From Crocinitomix catalasitica ATCC 23190 (GTDB lineage Bacteria > Bacteroidota > Bacteroidia > Flavobacteriales_D > Crocinitomicaceae): DNA of 37,607 nucleotides. The notes under the pieces were generated by a model that did no database searches, was not told where the DNA came from, and saw nothing but the letters and a program-made list of their open reading frames with translations. Positions 7,464-17,143 of the stretch are shown piece by piece; position 1 is the stretch's first letter, and each line of letters begins with the position of its first letter. The stretch covers positions 1-37,607 of the forward strand of contig NZ_JHXV01000039.1 in the NCBI RefSeq assembly GCF_000621625.1, read 5' to 3'. The translations under genes were made by a program, and so were the position numbers.

Positions 7464-9383
7464 ATGAAAATGCTCAAATTCTTCCTCATATTTAGTTGCT
7501 CATTTTTATCTGTCTTTTTATTTGGCCAAACCGAGATTCAAATATTCCCAGATTCACTGCAGGGTTCAATTAATCAAAATTTTAAACCAGGCGTCTTCTA
7601 TGTTCCTAAAACAGATGCTGCTGGGGAAGACTTTATGGGGAACGGAATTTTTCAAAACTCAATTCGAACACATGTTGTTGAGTCCGCATTAAACAATGCT
7701 GAAAATATAGATGAATGTATAGCTATTCTTGAAAGTGTAGAATCGATTTTAATTGACCTCTCTGAAAAGTGCGAAAAATTCGTAATCATCTTTGAAAAAA
7801 TGCCAGCATGGCTCAGTAGTTCGGTTGATGGATCTCCTGCCGAATCGCATGGATGGTATGTCCTAAACACCGTTCGACCGAGAGATTGGGAGCAATGGCA
7901 AACAGTAGTTGAAACAATTACAGACAAATTAATTAACGGTTTTGGTATTGAGAATGCTTATTTCGAATTCTGGAATGAGCCTGATATTGGTTCATGGTCT
8001 GGAACTGTGGATGAATATCTCGAATTATACAAAAGAACTTACGACGGAGTAAAGGCTATAGATATTAACCTGCCTTTTGGTGGACCAGCAGTCAATTATT
8101 GGGCGAATAATATCTATTGGCAACCTGCACCAGGCTTTATACCAAATGATATTGCCGATGGCAGTTTAATTACTGAATTGCTTTCATATGGTATTGAAAA
8201 TGGTCGCGTACCCGATTTTATTACTTGGCATAATTTTAACTTGACGCACCAAGAGTTTTCAAATGCATCCAATTATATCACTTATAAATGTGCTGAACTC
8301 GGCATTGATTTACCCCCTTTGTTGATTTCTGAATGGAATGCTCCTTCTGCAACGAGAGATACCCCTGTCCACAAATCATTTTTAATCAAAAGTCTCATTG
8401 AAATAAGTAAGACTGAAACAGCAAATAATATGATTGCTGCTTGGCAAGATTTTGAGTATGATCCTGCTGAATTCCATAAAGAATATGGTTTATTAACTTA
8501 TGGAGCACTGCGGAAACCTGCTTATAATGCAGTATTACTTGCCAATCAATTAAATGGTATTCACTGTAAAAATACAAGTATTGATCCTATTGAGCTTTTA
8601 ACAACGGTTAATGATGATTCCTTATACATGCTATTGACTAATTATTGCCCTCCGGCATTCTTCTCCGCATTTAATGACATTCTACAATCTGGACGCTTTA
8701 ATGTTTATGATTTAGAAGATGCTGGTTTTATTGATATTGATGGAGGTGATGTTACTTATCTCGAATCAATACTTAATGGAGACGCAACAATCCCTAACGA
8801 CACCCCCGTAGAAATTGCGGTCAATAATGCTGTTTCAATTTTTCAATTCTATGATTCTTTAGGAAGTCATCCGCGCGCTTATACGATTGAACTACCGAAT
8901 TATACTGATTCTTATAATGGGCAATATTATTTGATTGACGATGAGACGAATAATATGCAATTTAAATACGATTCATTAATTAGCGAAGGAAGAACACAAG
9001 ATGAAGCGATTCTTGAGCTACTGCCCGATCAATGGATACAAGCAAGTGACATCATTTTTGCAGATGGAAAAGCGGAGATAAGTTTGATGCCAAATGCATT
9101 GGTCTTGTTTAAAGTAAATATCGATGGTCTTGGATCAGTAATCAACGAATTCGGTACAAATTATTTCAACTTCTACCCTAACCCTAGTAATCATGAACTA
9201 ACATTCACTGGGATATCTGAACCGACAACATTCAAAATTTATAATATCCATGGACAGACTGTAAAAACATTTATGGTGAACGGAACAGCTGAAACAATAT
9301 CTATCAGTAATTTAGAGAAAGGGATTTATTTTATTGGAATGGTTAATGAATCAAACAGTTATCAAAAATTCATTAAGCACTAA
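7464..9383 (+). CDS. GH39-like glycoside hydrolase with T9SS sorting domain
   Basis: This 639-residue secreted enzyme has a signal peptide (MKMLKFFLIFSCSFLSVFLF, then GQ). Residues about 30-370 look like a clan-A TIM barrel close to GH39 (beta-xylosidase/iduronidase type). The acid/base Glu172 is in FWNEPD and the probable nucleophile Glu290 is in LLISEWNAPS. A beta-rich domain follows, and the last 70 or so residues (YPNPSNHELTF to the end, with LEKGIYFIGM) are a type A sorting domain for T9SS secretion. Natural substrates would be beta-linked plant or algal polysaccharide, or glycosaminoglycan fragments; the sequence does not decide. It is monocistronic, with a strong terminator after it. 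Confidence 0.85.
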   Translation: MKMLKFFLIFSCSFLSVFLFGQTEIQIFPDSLQGSINQNFKPGVFYVPKTDAAGEDFMGNGIFQNSIRTHVVESALNNAENIDECIAILESVESILIDLSEKCEKFVIIFEKMPAWLSSSVDGSPAESHGWYVLNTVRPRDWEQWQTVVETITDKLINGFGIENAYFEFWNEPDIGSWSGTVDEYLELYKRTYDGVKAIDINLPFGGPAVNYWANNIYWQPAPGFIPNDIADGSLITELLSYGIENGRVPDFITWHNFNLTHQEFSNASNYITYKCAELGIDLPPLLISEWNAPSATRDTPVHKSFLIKSLIEISKTETANNMIAAWQDFEYDPAEFHKEYGLLTYGALRKPAYNAVLLANQLNGIHCKNTSIDPIELLTTVNDDSLYMLLTNYCPPAFFSAFNDILQSGRFNVYDLEDAGFIDIDGGDVTYLESILNGDATIPNDTPVEIAVNNAVSIFQFYDSLGSHPRAYTIELPNYTDSYNGQYYLIDDETNNMQFKYDSLISEGRTQDEAILELLPDQWIQASDIIFADGKAEISLMPNALVLFKVNIDGLGSVINEFGTNYFNFYPNPSNHELTFTGISEPTTFKIYNIHGQTVKTFMVNGTAETISISNLEKGIYFIGMVNESNSYQKFIKH

Positions 9384-9393
9384 TAGCAAAGCA

Positions 9394-9432
9394 TAAAAAA
9401 AGCTCGACCTATTTAAAGATCGAGCTTTTTTT
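9394..9432. terminator. Bidirectional terminator
   Basis: An inverted repeat with core AAAGCTCGA/TCGAGCTTT is flanked by an A run on the left and a T run on the right. It works for both the rightward glycosidase gene and the leftward DoxX gene that face it. Confidence 0.85.
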
Positions 9433-9452
9433 GAATATTTAAACCGGAGCGA

Positions 9453-9830
9453 TTATTTCGAAATCATTGGTAAATACTTTTCTTTATTGTCAATAATTAC
9501 AACAATGTTAATCACAAATAAGATTATTGACATTATCAAGCCGTCTGGTGCCTGTAGTATATGGAATAATAAAATCCCCAAAATTATCGGAAATAAAACG
9601 ATAGCTCCTAATGCCCTTGTTTTTGGAATTGCAAATAGAATCCCACCTACAATCTCAGCCAATGCAATTAATGGAATCATCCATCCTGAACCAGCAAATG
9701 CCATCATTAAACTACCAGCATCCTCTGGTAAAGGTGGCATTTCCATAAATCCGAAGAATTTATTTAAACCTGAATTTAGCATCATTAATCCTAAAAGAAT
9801 TCCTAACACCAATAGTATTTTATTTTTCAT
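9453..9830 (-). CDS. DoxX-family small membrane protein
   Basis: This 125-residue protein has four transmembrane helices (about 4-24, 46-66, 70-90, 95-112). The opening helix followed by NSGLNKFFGF, and the motif ALAEIVGGILFAIPKTRALGA, are the pattern of DoxX/DoxD-like proteins. These sit in the inner membrane and are linked in some species to thiosulfate or quinone redox, but most have no known role. A good promoter (9852-9880) lies 21 bases or more upstream. The opposite-strand frame over the same bases is a shadow with no protein-like features. Confidence 0.8.
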   Translation of the reverse strand: MKNKILLVLGILLGLMMLNSGLNKFFGFMEMPPLPEDAGSLMMAFAGSGWMIPLIALAEIVGGILFAIPKTRALGAIVLFPIILGILLFHILQAPDGLIMSIILFVINIVVIIDNKEKYLPMISK

Positions 9831-9851
9831 AAATCAATTTATATGTTTAAA

Positions 9852-9880
9852 CAAATATAATTAAAAAAGAGTATGTGCAA
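9852..9880 (-). promoter_or_regulatory. Bacteroidota promoter of the DoxX gene
   Basis: On the minus strand a TTG (9880-9878), an 18-base spacer and TATATTTG (9859-9852) match the TTG/TAnnTTTG pattern of Bacteroidota sigma factor promoters with normal spacing. The leader to the ATG at 9830 would be about 15 bases. Confidence 0.6.
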
Positions 9881-10003
9881 CATTTTTAATTAAGTTTCTT
9901 CATTAAGTGAAATTACAGCTGAATCTATAATTCAGTTATAAATACGACTCTATGTTATATAATTATTCATTAAATTTAAATTTTAACACAATATTGAATT
10001 GCA

Positions 10004-11620
10004 ATGCTAAACCTATCTTATACCTCAATCGCCTCTAATCATCCATTACTAGGAGAAATAATTAGCGAAAACTTGAAAAAGACAGTCGAAAAGTACCCCA
10101 CAAATGACGCATTAGTTAGTCTCCATCAAAATTACAAAGTCACTTATGAGGAATTCTATAAAGATGTCATTCAATTAGCTAAAGCTTTCCTTGCCGATGG
10201 TATTGAATTTGGTGATAGAGTTGGGATTTGGGCGCCGAACTGTTATGAATGGGTCCTTGTACAATATGCCACTGCTGAAATTGGCGCAATCTAAGTCAAT
10301 TTAAATCCAGCATATAGAAAACACGAAGTAAAGTTTGCAATCAACCAATCTGAAATCTCATACATAGTCGCGTCAGCCAAATACAAGACCAGTGATTATC
10401 GAAAAATGCTCAATGAAATATCAGAAAATTGCTTAACACTGAAGAAGGTTACATATTTGAACACTTCTGATTGGACAAATTTACTGGCTAAATCTGTACA
10501 AATAGCTGATTCGACACTGCACGAAACAACAAAAAAAATTGATTTTGATCAACCTATCAACATACAATACACATCTGGCACAACAGGATTCCCAAAAGGC
10601 GTTACGCTAAGTCATCACAATGTTTTAAATAATGGTTTTTTTATTGCTCGACGTTTACAATATTCAGATAAAGACAGGGTTTGTATACCTGTTCCGTTCT
10701 ACCATTGTTTTGGAATGGTGATCGGTAATTTAGCTTGTACTTCTCATGGAGCTTGCATTGTCATTCCTAATGACGCTTTTGATCCTGAATTAACCTTAAA
10801 AGCTGTAGAACAAGAAAAATGCACCTCCTTATATGGTGTACCGACCATGTATATCGCCGAATTGTCTTTGGATACTTTCCATAACTATAATTTATCGAGC
10901 TTAAGAACTGGAGTCATGGCAGGATCAACATGTCCTGAAGAGATAATGAAACGCGTTCAATCTGAAATGAACATGAAAGACGTTACTGTTTGTTATGGAA
11001 TGACAGAGACCTCCCCTGTTTCTTTACAAACTAAAATTGGAACACCGCTGCAAAAGCAAGTATCAACCGTAGGCTCAGTATTAGAGCATTTAGAAGTAAA
11101 AATCATTCATCCTGAAACTGGTAAAACATTGCCTATTGGTTCAGAAGGTGAACTCTGTACACGCGGTTATTCCGTGATGTTGGGGTATTGGAACAATCCT
11201 GAAACAACCGCTCAAGTGATTGATAAATCTCGTTGGATGCATTCCGGCGATTTGGCGATAATGGATGAGGAAGGTTACGTCAGCATATCAGGTCGAATAA
11301 AAGATTTAATCATTCGAGGTGGTGAAAATATTTCCCCGAAGTCAATCGAAGATTTTTTGTATACTCATCCTAAGGTATTAGACGTTCAAATTATTGGCGT
11401 TCCAAGCGCAAAATATGGAGAAGAGATTATGGCTTGGGTGAAACCACATCAAAATAGTGATTGTACTCAAGACGAATTACTCGCTTTTTGCAAGAATCAA
11501 ATCGCTCACTTTAATATTCCAAAGTATTGGAAATTCGTTGACGGTTTCCCGATGACAGTTTCAGGTAAAATAAGAAAAGTAGAAATGCGCGAAATATCAA
11601 TTCAAGAATTGGGGCTGTAG
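10004..11620 (+). pseudogene. Fatty acyl-CoA synthetase (AMP-forming) with an in-frame nonsense codon
   Basis: A single frame from 10004 to 11620 (538 codons plus stop) encodes a full acyl-CoA synthetase, except for a TAA at codon 97 (10292-10294). Before it the protein reads ATAEIGAI and after it VNLNPAYRKHE; homologs of this family carry a hydrophobic residue (usually Leu) at that place, so TTA to TAA is the simplest change. All adenylate-forming motifs remain: YTSGTTGFPKG (189-199), YGMTETSP, GDL (415-417), GRIKDLIIRGG (430-440) and catalytic Lys522 in SGKIRK. The enzyme would activate medium- or long-chain fatty acids for beta-oxidation. It is either a recent pseudogene, a read-through gene, or a sequencing error. 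A restart at 10406 would lack the N-terminal domain. Confidence 0.88.
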
Positions 11621-11808
11621 CTATTCAGACTTAAAGTGTAATTATCTACTGGTTGAATTCAATAAAAAACCAATTAAAATCTTAGTCGACTGTTAATCAA
11701 CCTTTGTCGAAAAGTAAGTGTCAGATTTTTTAGTTCGGCTAATATTCCATAGATTCAGGGCTTTAGAACCCAAAACAATCTGTATTTCACAGATTAAAAC
11801 CCCAAATT

Positions 11809-14800
11809 ATGAAAAAAATATACCTACTTTCAACCTTATTTCTAACCTGTTTTTCGCTTTTCGGACAAACAGAATATGAAATATTCCAATTGGCTAATAC
11901 TGAAGTCACTGAATCTATAAAACTCGACTTAACAAACGAACATAGCATTATAGAAATAAATCAAACCAAATGGGAAGCTTTATTAAATGATCACCCTGAA
12001 GAATTAAACATTCAAATACCTTTTCAAGGTGAATTACTAAATCTAAGAATGTCCAAAGTTGAACTAATAAAAAACAATTTTGTCGTTCGAACGAGTTCTG
12101 GAAAGGACATCAAATACAATAAAGTATCTAAAAGTGTTTTCTACCAAGGTGTTTTTGAAGGATATGAAAATTCACATTTTGCATTGAGTATTTTAAATAA
12201 AGAAATTATTGGTATCGGATCTATTCCTGGAATTGGCGATGTTAACCTAGGAAAATTAAATAGTTTTGAGCAATATATCTTCTTCAGTGAAGCAGCACTT
12301 AGTCATGGAAATCCATTCGCTTGTAATGCTCCTGAAGATTTTGAAGATGATTTGATTTTAGAAGGTTTTTCACCTGACATTCCAGAACCAGCTGGTTTAG
12401 AGGGAGAATGTGTCGGTGTTTATTTTGAAATTGATGAAGACATCTATCTAGGGAAAGGTGGCGTAATTGAAGCTGCTGATTATATCATTGCGCTTTTTAA
12501 CGAAGTGGCATTAGTTTATGATGGCGACGAAATTGGTGTTTACATCTCTGACATCTTTGTATGGGAAGTAGAAAGTCCTTATGATGGCATCACTTCTACC
12601 CTAGATTTATTAGAATTATTCGGTACTGAAAGAGATGAATGGACAGGTGATTTAGCTCATTTTGTATCTTATCGCGGTAACGGTGGAATCGCATGGGTGA
12701 ATACACTTTGTCATTTTAATCAATATTATAGAAAAGCTGTAAGTGATGTTTATTCTACCTTTGCAGAGGTTCCCGTATATTCGTGGAGTGTAGAAGTTGT
12801 TTCGCATGAAATGGGACACAATTTGGGATCCCCACATACACATGCTTGTTTCTGGAATGGTGATGATACTCCAATTGATGGTTGCGGACCTGCCGCTGGT
12901 TATTCGGAAGGTTGTGATGGACCTTTACCTGAAGATGGTACAGTGATGAGCTATTGTCATTTAACAGGTGTAGGAATTGATTTAGCTTTGGGCTTTGGTG
13001 AACAACCTGCAGAATTAATTTTAGATCGAATCGCATCAGCGACTTGCCTTTTACCATGTCCTGAAGATAGATTAATCGATGCTGAAGTTTCAAGTGTAGA
13101 TGTAACATCTTTAACTTGTGAAGGAGATGTGATAACGGCTGAATTAACACTTATAAACAATGGACATGATGATCTTGAAAGTGTCGATATCATTGTAAAG
13201 GTTGATGATGTATTAGAAGAAACAATTAGCTGGACAGGAGCACTTGCCAGTGGATTATCAGCAACAGTAGATATTAGTGATTTAACTTTAGATCTTGGAG
13301 AACATACTTTGCGCATAGAACTTGAAAATCCGAATGGCGTTGACGATATGGATATTGATAACGATACACTCGAAATCGTGTTTGAAGTAACGGCTTATCC
13401 AATTCTTGAAATTGATAGTTATTCAAATATTTCTTGTGCTGGTTTAGTTGATGGCGAGATTGATGTGATCGTTTCTAGTGGAACACCTGACTATACTTAT
13501 CTATGGAATAATGGAGCAGGCGCTGAAGAAGATGCCACTGGTCTTTCTGAAAACACATATACCTTAACGGTTACTGATGCTGAAGGGTGTGCGACTGAGA
13601 TTTCTCAAGCGATCAGTGAACCAGTTGAATTAGTAGCGACTGCTACGGTGGTTACACAAGTTGCTTGTTTTGGAGATTTAACAGGAGAAGCAAATGTGAC
13701 TGTTGTTGGTGGTATAGAAGATTATACTTATTCATGGTCTACTGGTGGCGATGAAGCTACAGAAACTGGTCTTGGCGTTGGATCTTATACGATTACGGTA
13801 GAAGATGCGAATGGATGTACAGATGAACGAACAATAACTATTACAGAACCGCATGAATTAGTAGCAACTGCATCAGTAATTGCTGAACCTATTTGTTATG
13901 CCGATTTAACTGGCGAAGGAAATGTAACAGTTGCTGGAGGTGTTGCTCCATACACTTATTCTTGGTCTAGTGGCGGTGACGAAGCGACTGAAACCGGTCT
14001 GGGAGCTGGAACATATACCGTAACTGTTGAAGATGCGAATGGATGTTCAACTGAACAATCGATTACAATCACTGCACCGACTGATTTAGTTGCGATAGTA
14101 ACTGCAACTGCCGAACCCCTTTGTTTCTCTGATCTAACAGGCGAAGCAAATGCTGAAGTAACAGGTGGTGTTGGTGCTTATACTTATTTATGGTCAACTG
14201 GCGGAACAGAAGCAACTGAGTCTGGACTTGGCGCTGGAACATATACAATAACTGTTGAAGATGAAAATGGATGTACCACTGAAGAATCAATAACAATTAC
14301 TGAACCTGCTCTATTAACTGCAATAGGAACTGTAGTTGATGAACCTTTATGTTTTGGTGATTTAACTGGTGAAGCAAATGTTGCTGTAACTGGAGGTGTT
14401 GAAGATTATACTTATTCATGGTCTAGTGGCGGTGATGAAGCAACCGAAACAAGAATAGGAGCTGGTACTTATAATATTAGAATTCAAGATGCCAACGGTT
14501 GTACTGCTGAACAAACAATTACAATTACTGAACCTGAAGAATTAATTGTTATCACTAGTATAATCGCTGAACCTATTTGTTTTGGAGATTCGACTGGAGA
14601 AGCAGAAGTTACAGTAACAGGCGGTGTTGAAGATTATAATTATGCGTGGTCGAGCGGCGGTGATGCAGTAACAGAAACCGGTCTTGGTGCAGGCATGCAC
14701 ACAATCATTGTAGAGGATTATAACGGTTGTGTTAACGAACAATCAATCACCATTACTTCACCTGACGAAATTGAAGCGGACGCATTTATTGAATCCGTAA

Positions 14801-15243
14801 TATTTGGTACTGATGGTTCTATTGATGTAACAATAACTGGAGGCACACCAGAATATATGTATGCATGGAGCAACGGTGAAGTAACTGAAGATATTACCGA
14901 TTTGGAATCAGGTACCTATACCCTAACCGTTACCGATGAAAATGGATGTACTGCTGAATTCGAATTCCTATTAGAAAGCCAATTAGGTATTGATAATGTT
15001 TCGAATAATGGCTTTAAAATCTACCCAAATCCTGCAACTACCACTGTTTATATTTCGAATGATGAGCAAGTAGAAATCTTGTCCATTCAATTGTACAATT
15101 CATTAGGCCAATTGGTCTTCACTGAAAATGCAGGAACGGAAACGAGTTATACCATTAATGTATCTCAATTCGCTAAAGGCGTTTATTATATCAATTTAAA
15201 TACTGAGAACCAAGTTCAAACAATGAAATTATTGATTGAGTAA
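11809..15243 (+). CDS. T9SS-secreted reprolysin-like metalloprotease with SprB-type repeats
   Basis: This 1144-residue secreted protein begins with a signal peptide (to about residue 20) and a propeptide-like region to about 190. A metzincin zinc protease domain follows (about 200-425), with HEMGHNLGSPHTH at 333-345 (Glu334 catalytic) and a Met-turn at VMSYCHL (Met380). Next is a CARDB-like domain (about 428-530), then seven repeats with the signature GGV-DYTYSWS and ENGCT, of the SprB repeat type, to about residue 1055. The last 75 residues (YPNPATTTVYI, FAKGVYYINL) are a type A T9SS sorting domain. The repeats are known from the gliding adhesin SprB; here they probably hold the protease at the surface or on a polymer. 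It is transcribed alone and followed by a terminator. Confidence 0.93.
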   Translation: MKKIYLLSTLFLTCFSLFGQTEYEIFQLANTEVTESIKLDLTNEHSIIEINQTKWEALLNDHPEELNIQIPFQGELLNLRMSKVELIKNNFVVRTSSGKDIKYNKVSKSVFYQGVFEGYENSHFALSILNKEIIGIGSIPGIGDVNLGKLNSFEQYIFFSEAALSHGNPFACNAPEDFEDDLILEGFSPDIPEPAGLEGECVGVYFEIDEDIYLGKGGVIEAADYIIALFNEVALVYDGDEIGVYISDIFVWEVESPYDGITSTLDLLELFGTERDEWTGDLAHFVSYRGNGGIAWVNTLCHFNQYYRKAVSDVYSTFAEVPVYSWSVEVVSHEMGHNLGSPHTHACFWNGDDTPIDGCGPAAGYSEGCDGPLPEDGTVMSYCHLTGVGIDLALGFGEQPAELILDRIASATCLLPCPEDRLIDAEVSSVDVTSLTCEGDVITAELTLINNGHDDLESVDIIVKVDDVLEETISWTGALASGLSATVDISDLTLDLGEHTLRIELENPNGVDDMDIDNDTLEIVFEVTAYPILEIDSYSNISCAGLVDGEIDVIVSSGTPDYTYLWNNGAGAEEDATGLSENTYTLTVTDAEGCATEISQAISEPVELVATATVVTQVACFGDLTGEANVTVVGGIEDYTYSWSTGGDEATETGLGVGSYTITVEDANGCTDERTITITEPHELVATASVIAEPICYADLTGEGNVTVAGGVAPYTYSWSSGGDEATETGLGAGTYTVTVEDANGCSTEQSITITAPTDLVAIVTATAEPLCFSDLTGEANAEVTGGVGAYTYLWSTGGTEATESGLGAGTYTITVEDENGCTTEESITITEPALLTAIGTVVDEPLCFGDLTGEANVAVTGGVEDYTYSWSSGGDEATETRIGAGTYNIRIQDANGCTAEQTITITEPEELIVITSIIAEPICFGDSTGEAEVTVTGGVEDYNYAWSSGGDAVTETGLGAGMHTIIVEDYNGCVNEQSITITSPDEIEADAFIESVIFGTDGSIDVTITGGTPEYMYAWSNGEVTEDITDLESGTYTLTVTDENGCTAEFEFLLESQLGIDNVSNNGFKIYPNPATTTVYISNDEQVEILSIQLYNSLGQLVFTENAGTETSYTINVSQFAKGVYYINLNTENQVQTMKLLIE
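13618..14757 (+). repeat. Tandem SprB-type coding repeats, five units of exactly 228 bp
   Basis: The anchor codons of the motif (E/A)P-x-x-L occur at 13618, 13846, 14074, 14302 and 14530, and the related SPDE at 14758. The spacing is exactly 228 bp (76 residues) every time. A weaker unit lies before the array (from about 13396) and a shorter one after it (to about 14970). Each unit carries a Cys near its start (CFGD) and one near its end (NGCT). Confidence 0.85.
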
Positions 15244-15275
15244 GAAAAATTTTTGTTTGTTTTTTTTGTTTGAGG

Positions 15276-15308
15276 AAAGTAGGTGCCGCGAGGTACCTAC
15301 TTTTTTTT
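15276..15308 (+). terminator. Terminator of the metalloprotease gene
   Basis: A 12-bp stem, AAAGTAGGTGCC with GGTACCTACTTT (one G-T pair), has a GCGA tetraloop and is followed by a T run. It starts 33 bases after the stop codon. Confidence 0.85.
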
Positions 15309-15773
15309 GGATGTATGTGAAATAATATTTTCGATATTATGAATGGTTAATGGTCAACTATACTCACACTCCTGCACTATTCACGAATAACGGTATAATC
15401 TTTCTCATTCGTTTTGATACTTTAATCTTGATGATTTGAGTTTTCCTTGTTTTTTTTAGTGTGAAACAAAATAAAAATAGCAAATAAACTATTATTTATC
15501 TTTATATTTTTTGATTTTTTTTTGATCATTTAATTTAACGCCTAAAGTCGATCCAAAAAACGCTAACAAAAATTGAGTTATACCCTGAATTTATTACAAT
15601 CGTTCAATTTCCATGATAAATTTCAGGTGCCATTTGAAACATTGCTCATTTTACGCATGCATTTCTCAACAAACATCCTTGAAAAGTTACTATTTACATA
15701 TAATAATACGGAAAACACTTAAACCGAACTCGTATACTTTCTTTTCATTTGTGCATTCTAAATTAAAATTTGA
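15309..15773 (+). other. AT-rich intergenic stretch before the transposase gene
   Basis: I see no gene here; the open frames are short and lack protein-like composition. The segment GATCCAAAAAACGCTAAC, continuing AAAAATTG (15550-15575), partly resembles the reverse complement of 17126-17143 on the far side of the transposase gene and may be the left end of that element. Confidence 0.4.
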
Positions 15774-17143
15774 ATGCGTCAAAGAAAAAAATATCACACT
15801 TCATTAAAAACGGTATATTCACTTGGGTTAGAAACTTTAATTTTACCTCCAGAGTTTACAAATACTATACCTGCTTCAACGATTCATGGGTGGAGGCACG
15901 ATTTCAATATTAAAAAACAATACGGACAAGAGTTTGCAAAACAAATCGACGAGAACTTATCTGATGCCTCTTCTTTTCTAGAGTTATCATCTGATTTTGA
16001 TCGAAAAATCATTTTTTCCTTATTGTCAGTAAAACGTTTTTTAATACATCAGCTTTCAAAGAATGGATTCCAAAAATTATTACGAAACAACAAGGAAAAA
16101 ACGATTCAATTCATTGAATGGATTGACAATAAAACTGACATAGGAAAATCGAAGATTTCTGAATATGTTGGAATTGGAAGAAAAACCATTTCGCATTGGA
16201 AAAGACAAATCGAATATACCTGTCATACATCCACTTTAAAAAAATGCCTGATTAAAAATCCAATTCAAGCAACAAAACATGAAATAAATGTAATGAAGAA
16301 ATTGTTAACTGATCCTGATAAAGCGCATTGGGGAATTCCCTCTATTCAAGGGTTTGCCATTAAAAATAAATTGTGTGTTTTTTCTATTTCGTCTTGGTAT
16401 AATTACAACCGAATCTTCAAATTCAGAACCTCTATTAACCGATTTAAAAAACCGGTTTACAAGCCTTTAAGAGCTTCATGTGTCAATGAAATATGGCACG
16501 CTGACATAACCGTTTTCAAAACACTTGATGGCATTAAAAATTACATCTATACAGTTAAAGATAATTTTTCCAGAAAAACATTGGCTTGGATAATCACGAA
16601 ATCTGTTTCGGCGAAGTCAAGAATGCAAACTATTCAAATGGCTATAGAAATAGCTTTTCCTGAAAATGCTGGGGCTGTTAGACTTATTACTGATGGTGGA
16701 CCTGAGAATGACAATCAAACCATCAAGAATTTTATTGTAGATGCCGCTGTCCACATCAACCATCAAATTGCACTTAAAGATATTGTCCAGTCTAATTCTA
16801 TGGCCGAAGCCACTTACAGATGCATGAAGTCTCATTTTCTATATGGTAAACAAATCAATGATACCAATGAGCTTGAAAAGTATGTAGCATTTTATTTACA
16901 CGACCATGATTTCGTAAGACCTCACTCAGCTCATAAAGTTTATACCCCTGATGAAGTTTACAACGATTGTGATCCTAGATCGGTAGCTCTTAAACCACTG
17001 TATCGTCAAGCGGCAATAGAACGTATCGAAAGTAATAAAATTAGTGGTTGTGGTATATGTTGAGGAAAGAAAACAACCTATCCCTAACCTATCAACTTAG
17101 GGTAATCAATAATTTACCATAGGATTCTAATTTTGTTAGGATC
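15550..17143 (+). mobile_element. Candidate insertion element around the integrase-core transposase
   Basis: The boundaries are tentative. The left segment at 15550 reads GATCC, nine bases, then TAACAAAAATTGAG. The reverse complement of the right segment (17143-17126) reads GATCC, then TAACAAAATTAGA. The match is imperfect and no target duplication was found, so only the transposase gene itself is certain. Confidence 0.25.
15774..17063 (+). CDS. Integrase-core (rve) DDE transposase
   Basis: This 429-residue transposase has a helix-turn-helix-like region (about 120-150, ISEYVGIGRKTISHWKRQ) before an integrase catalytic core. The acidic triad is Asp244 (WHADIT), Asp307 (TDGGPEND) and Glu345 (NSMAEATYR), a DD(37)E spacing. 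KAHWGIPSIQGFA before the core resembles the IS3-type region, but the whole is encoded in one frame without the two-frame arrangement of IS3. The protein ends in the unusual KISGCGIC. The frame is intact, so it may be active. The first ATG of the long frame is used; a later start cannot be excluded. Its position directly after the 3' end of the Rhs operon, facing it, fits a role in local gene exchange, which is inference. Confidence 0.85.
   Translation: MRQRKKYHTSLKTVYSLGLETLILPPEFTNTIPASTIHGWRHDFNIKKQYGQEFAKQIDENLSDASSFLELSSDFDRKIIFSLLSVKRFLIHQLSKNGFQKLLRNNKEKTIQFIEWIDNKTDIGKSKISEYVGIGRKTISHWKRQIEYTCHTSTLKKCLIKNPIQATKHEINVMKKLLTDPDKAHWGIPSIQGFAIKNKLCVFSISSWYNYNRIFKFRTSINRFKKPVYKPLRASCVNEIWHADITVFKTLDGIKNYIYTVKDNFSRKTLAWIITKSVSAKSRMQTIQMAIEIAFPENAGAVRLITDGGPENDNQTIKNFIVDAAVHINHQIALKDIVQSNSMAEATYRCMKSHFLYGKQINDTNELEKYVAFYLHDHDFVRPHSAHKVYTPDEVYNDCDPRSVALKPLYRQAAIERIESNKISGCGIC

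Noticed and set aside
9487-9864. A 125-codon plus-strand frame over the DoxX gene.
   Set aside because: It mirrors the DoxX frame on the other strand; the minus-strand product has four clean membrane helices and family motifs, while this one is a Pro/Asn/Ile-rich shadow.
10004-10294. A separate 96-residue protein before the acyl-CoA synthetase fragment.
   Set aside because: It is the N-terminal part of the same enzyme, in the same frame as the rest, ended only by the single TAA.
12755-14742. Several minus-strand frames of 66-131 codons in the metalloprotease gene.
   Set aside because: Their Leu/Gln/His-rich or Ser/Thr-rich products are what complementary reading of the repeat codons gives; the plus-strand protein is clearly real.
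13396-14970. Regular spacing that could suggest a CRISPR array or satellite DNA.
   Set aside because: The period is 228 bp in a continuous reading frame with conserved protein motifs; these are protein repeats.
15613-15807. A 64-codon frame upstream of the transposase gene.
   Set aside because: It overlaps the transposase start in another frame and has no protein-like pattern.
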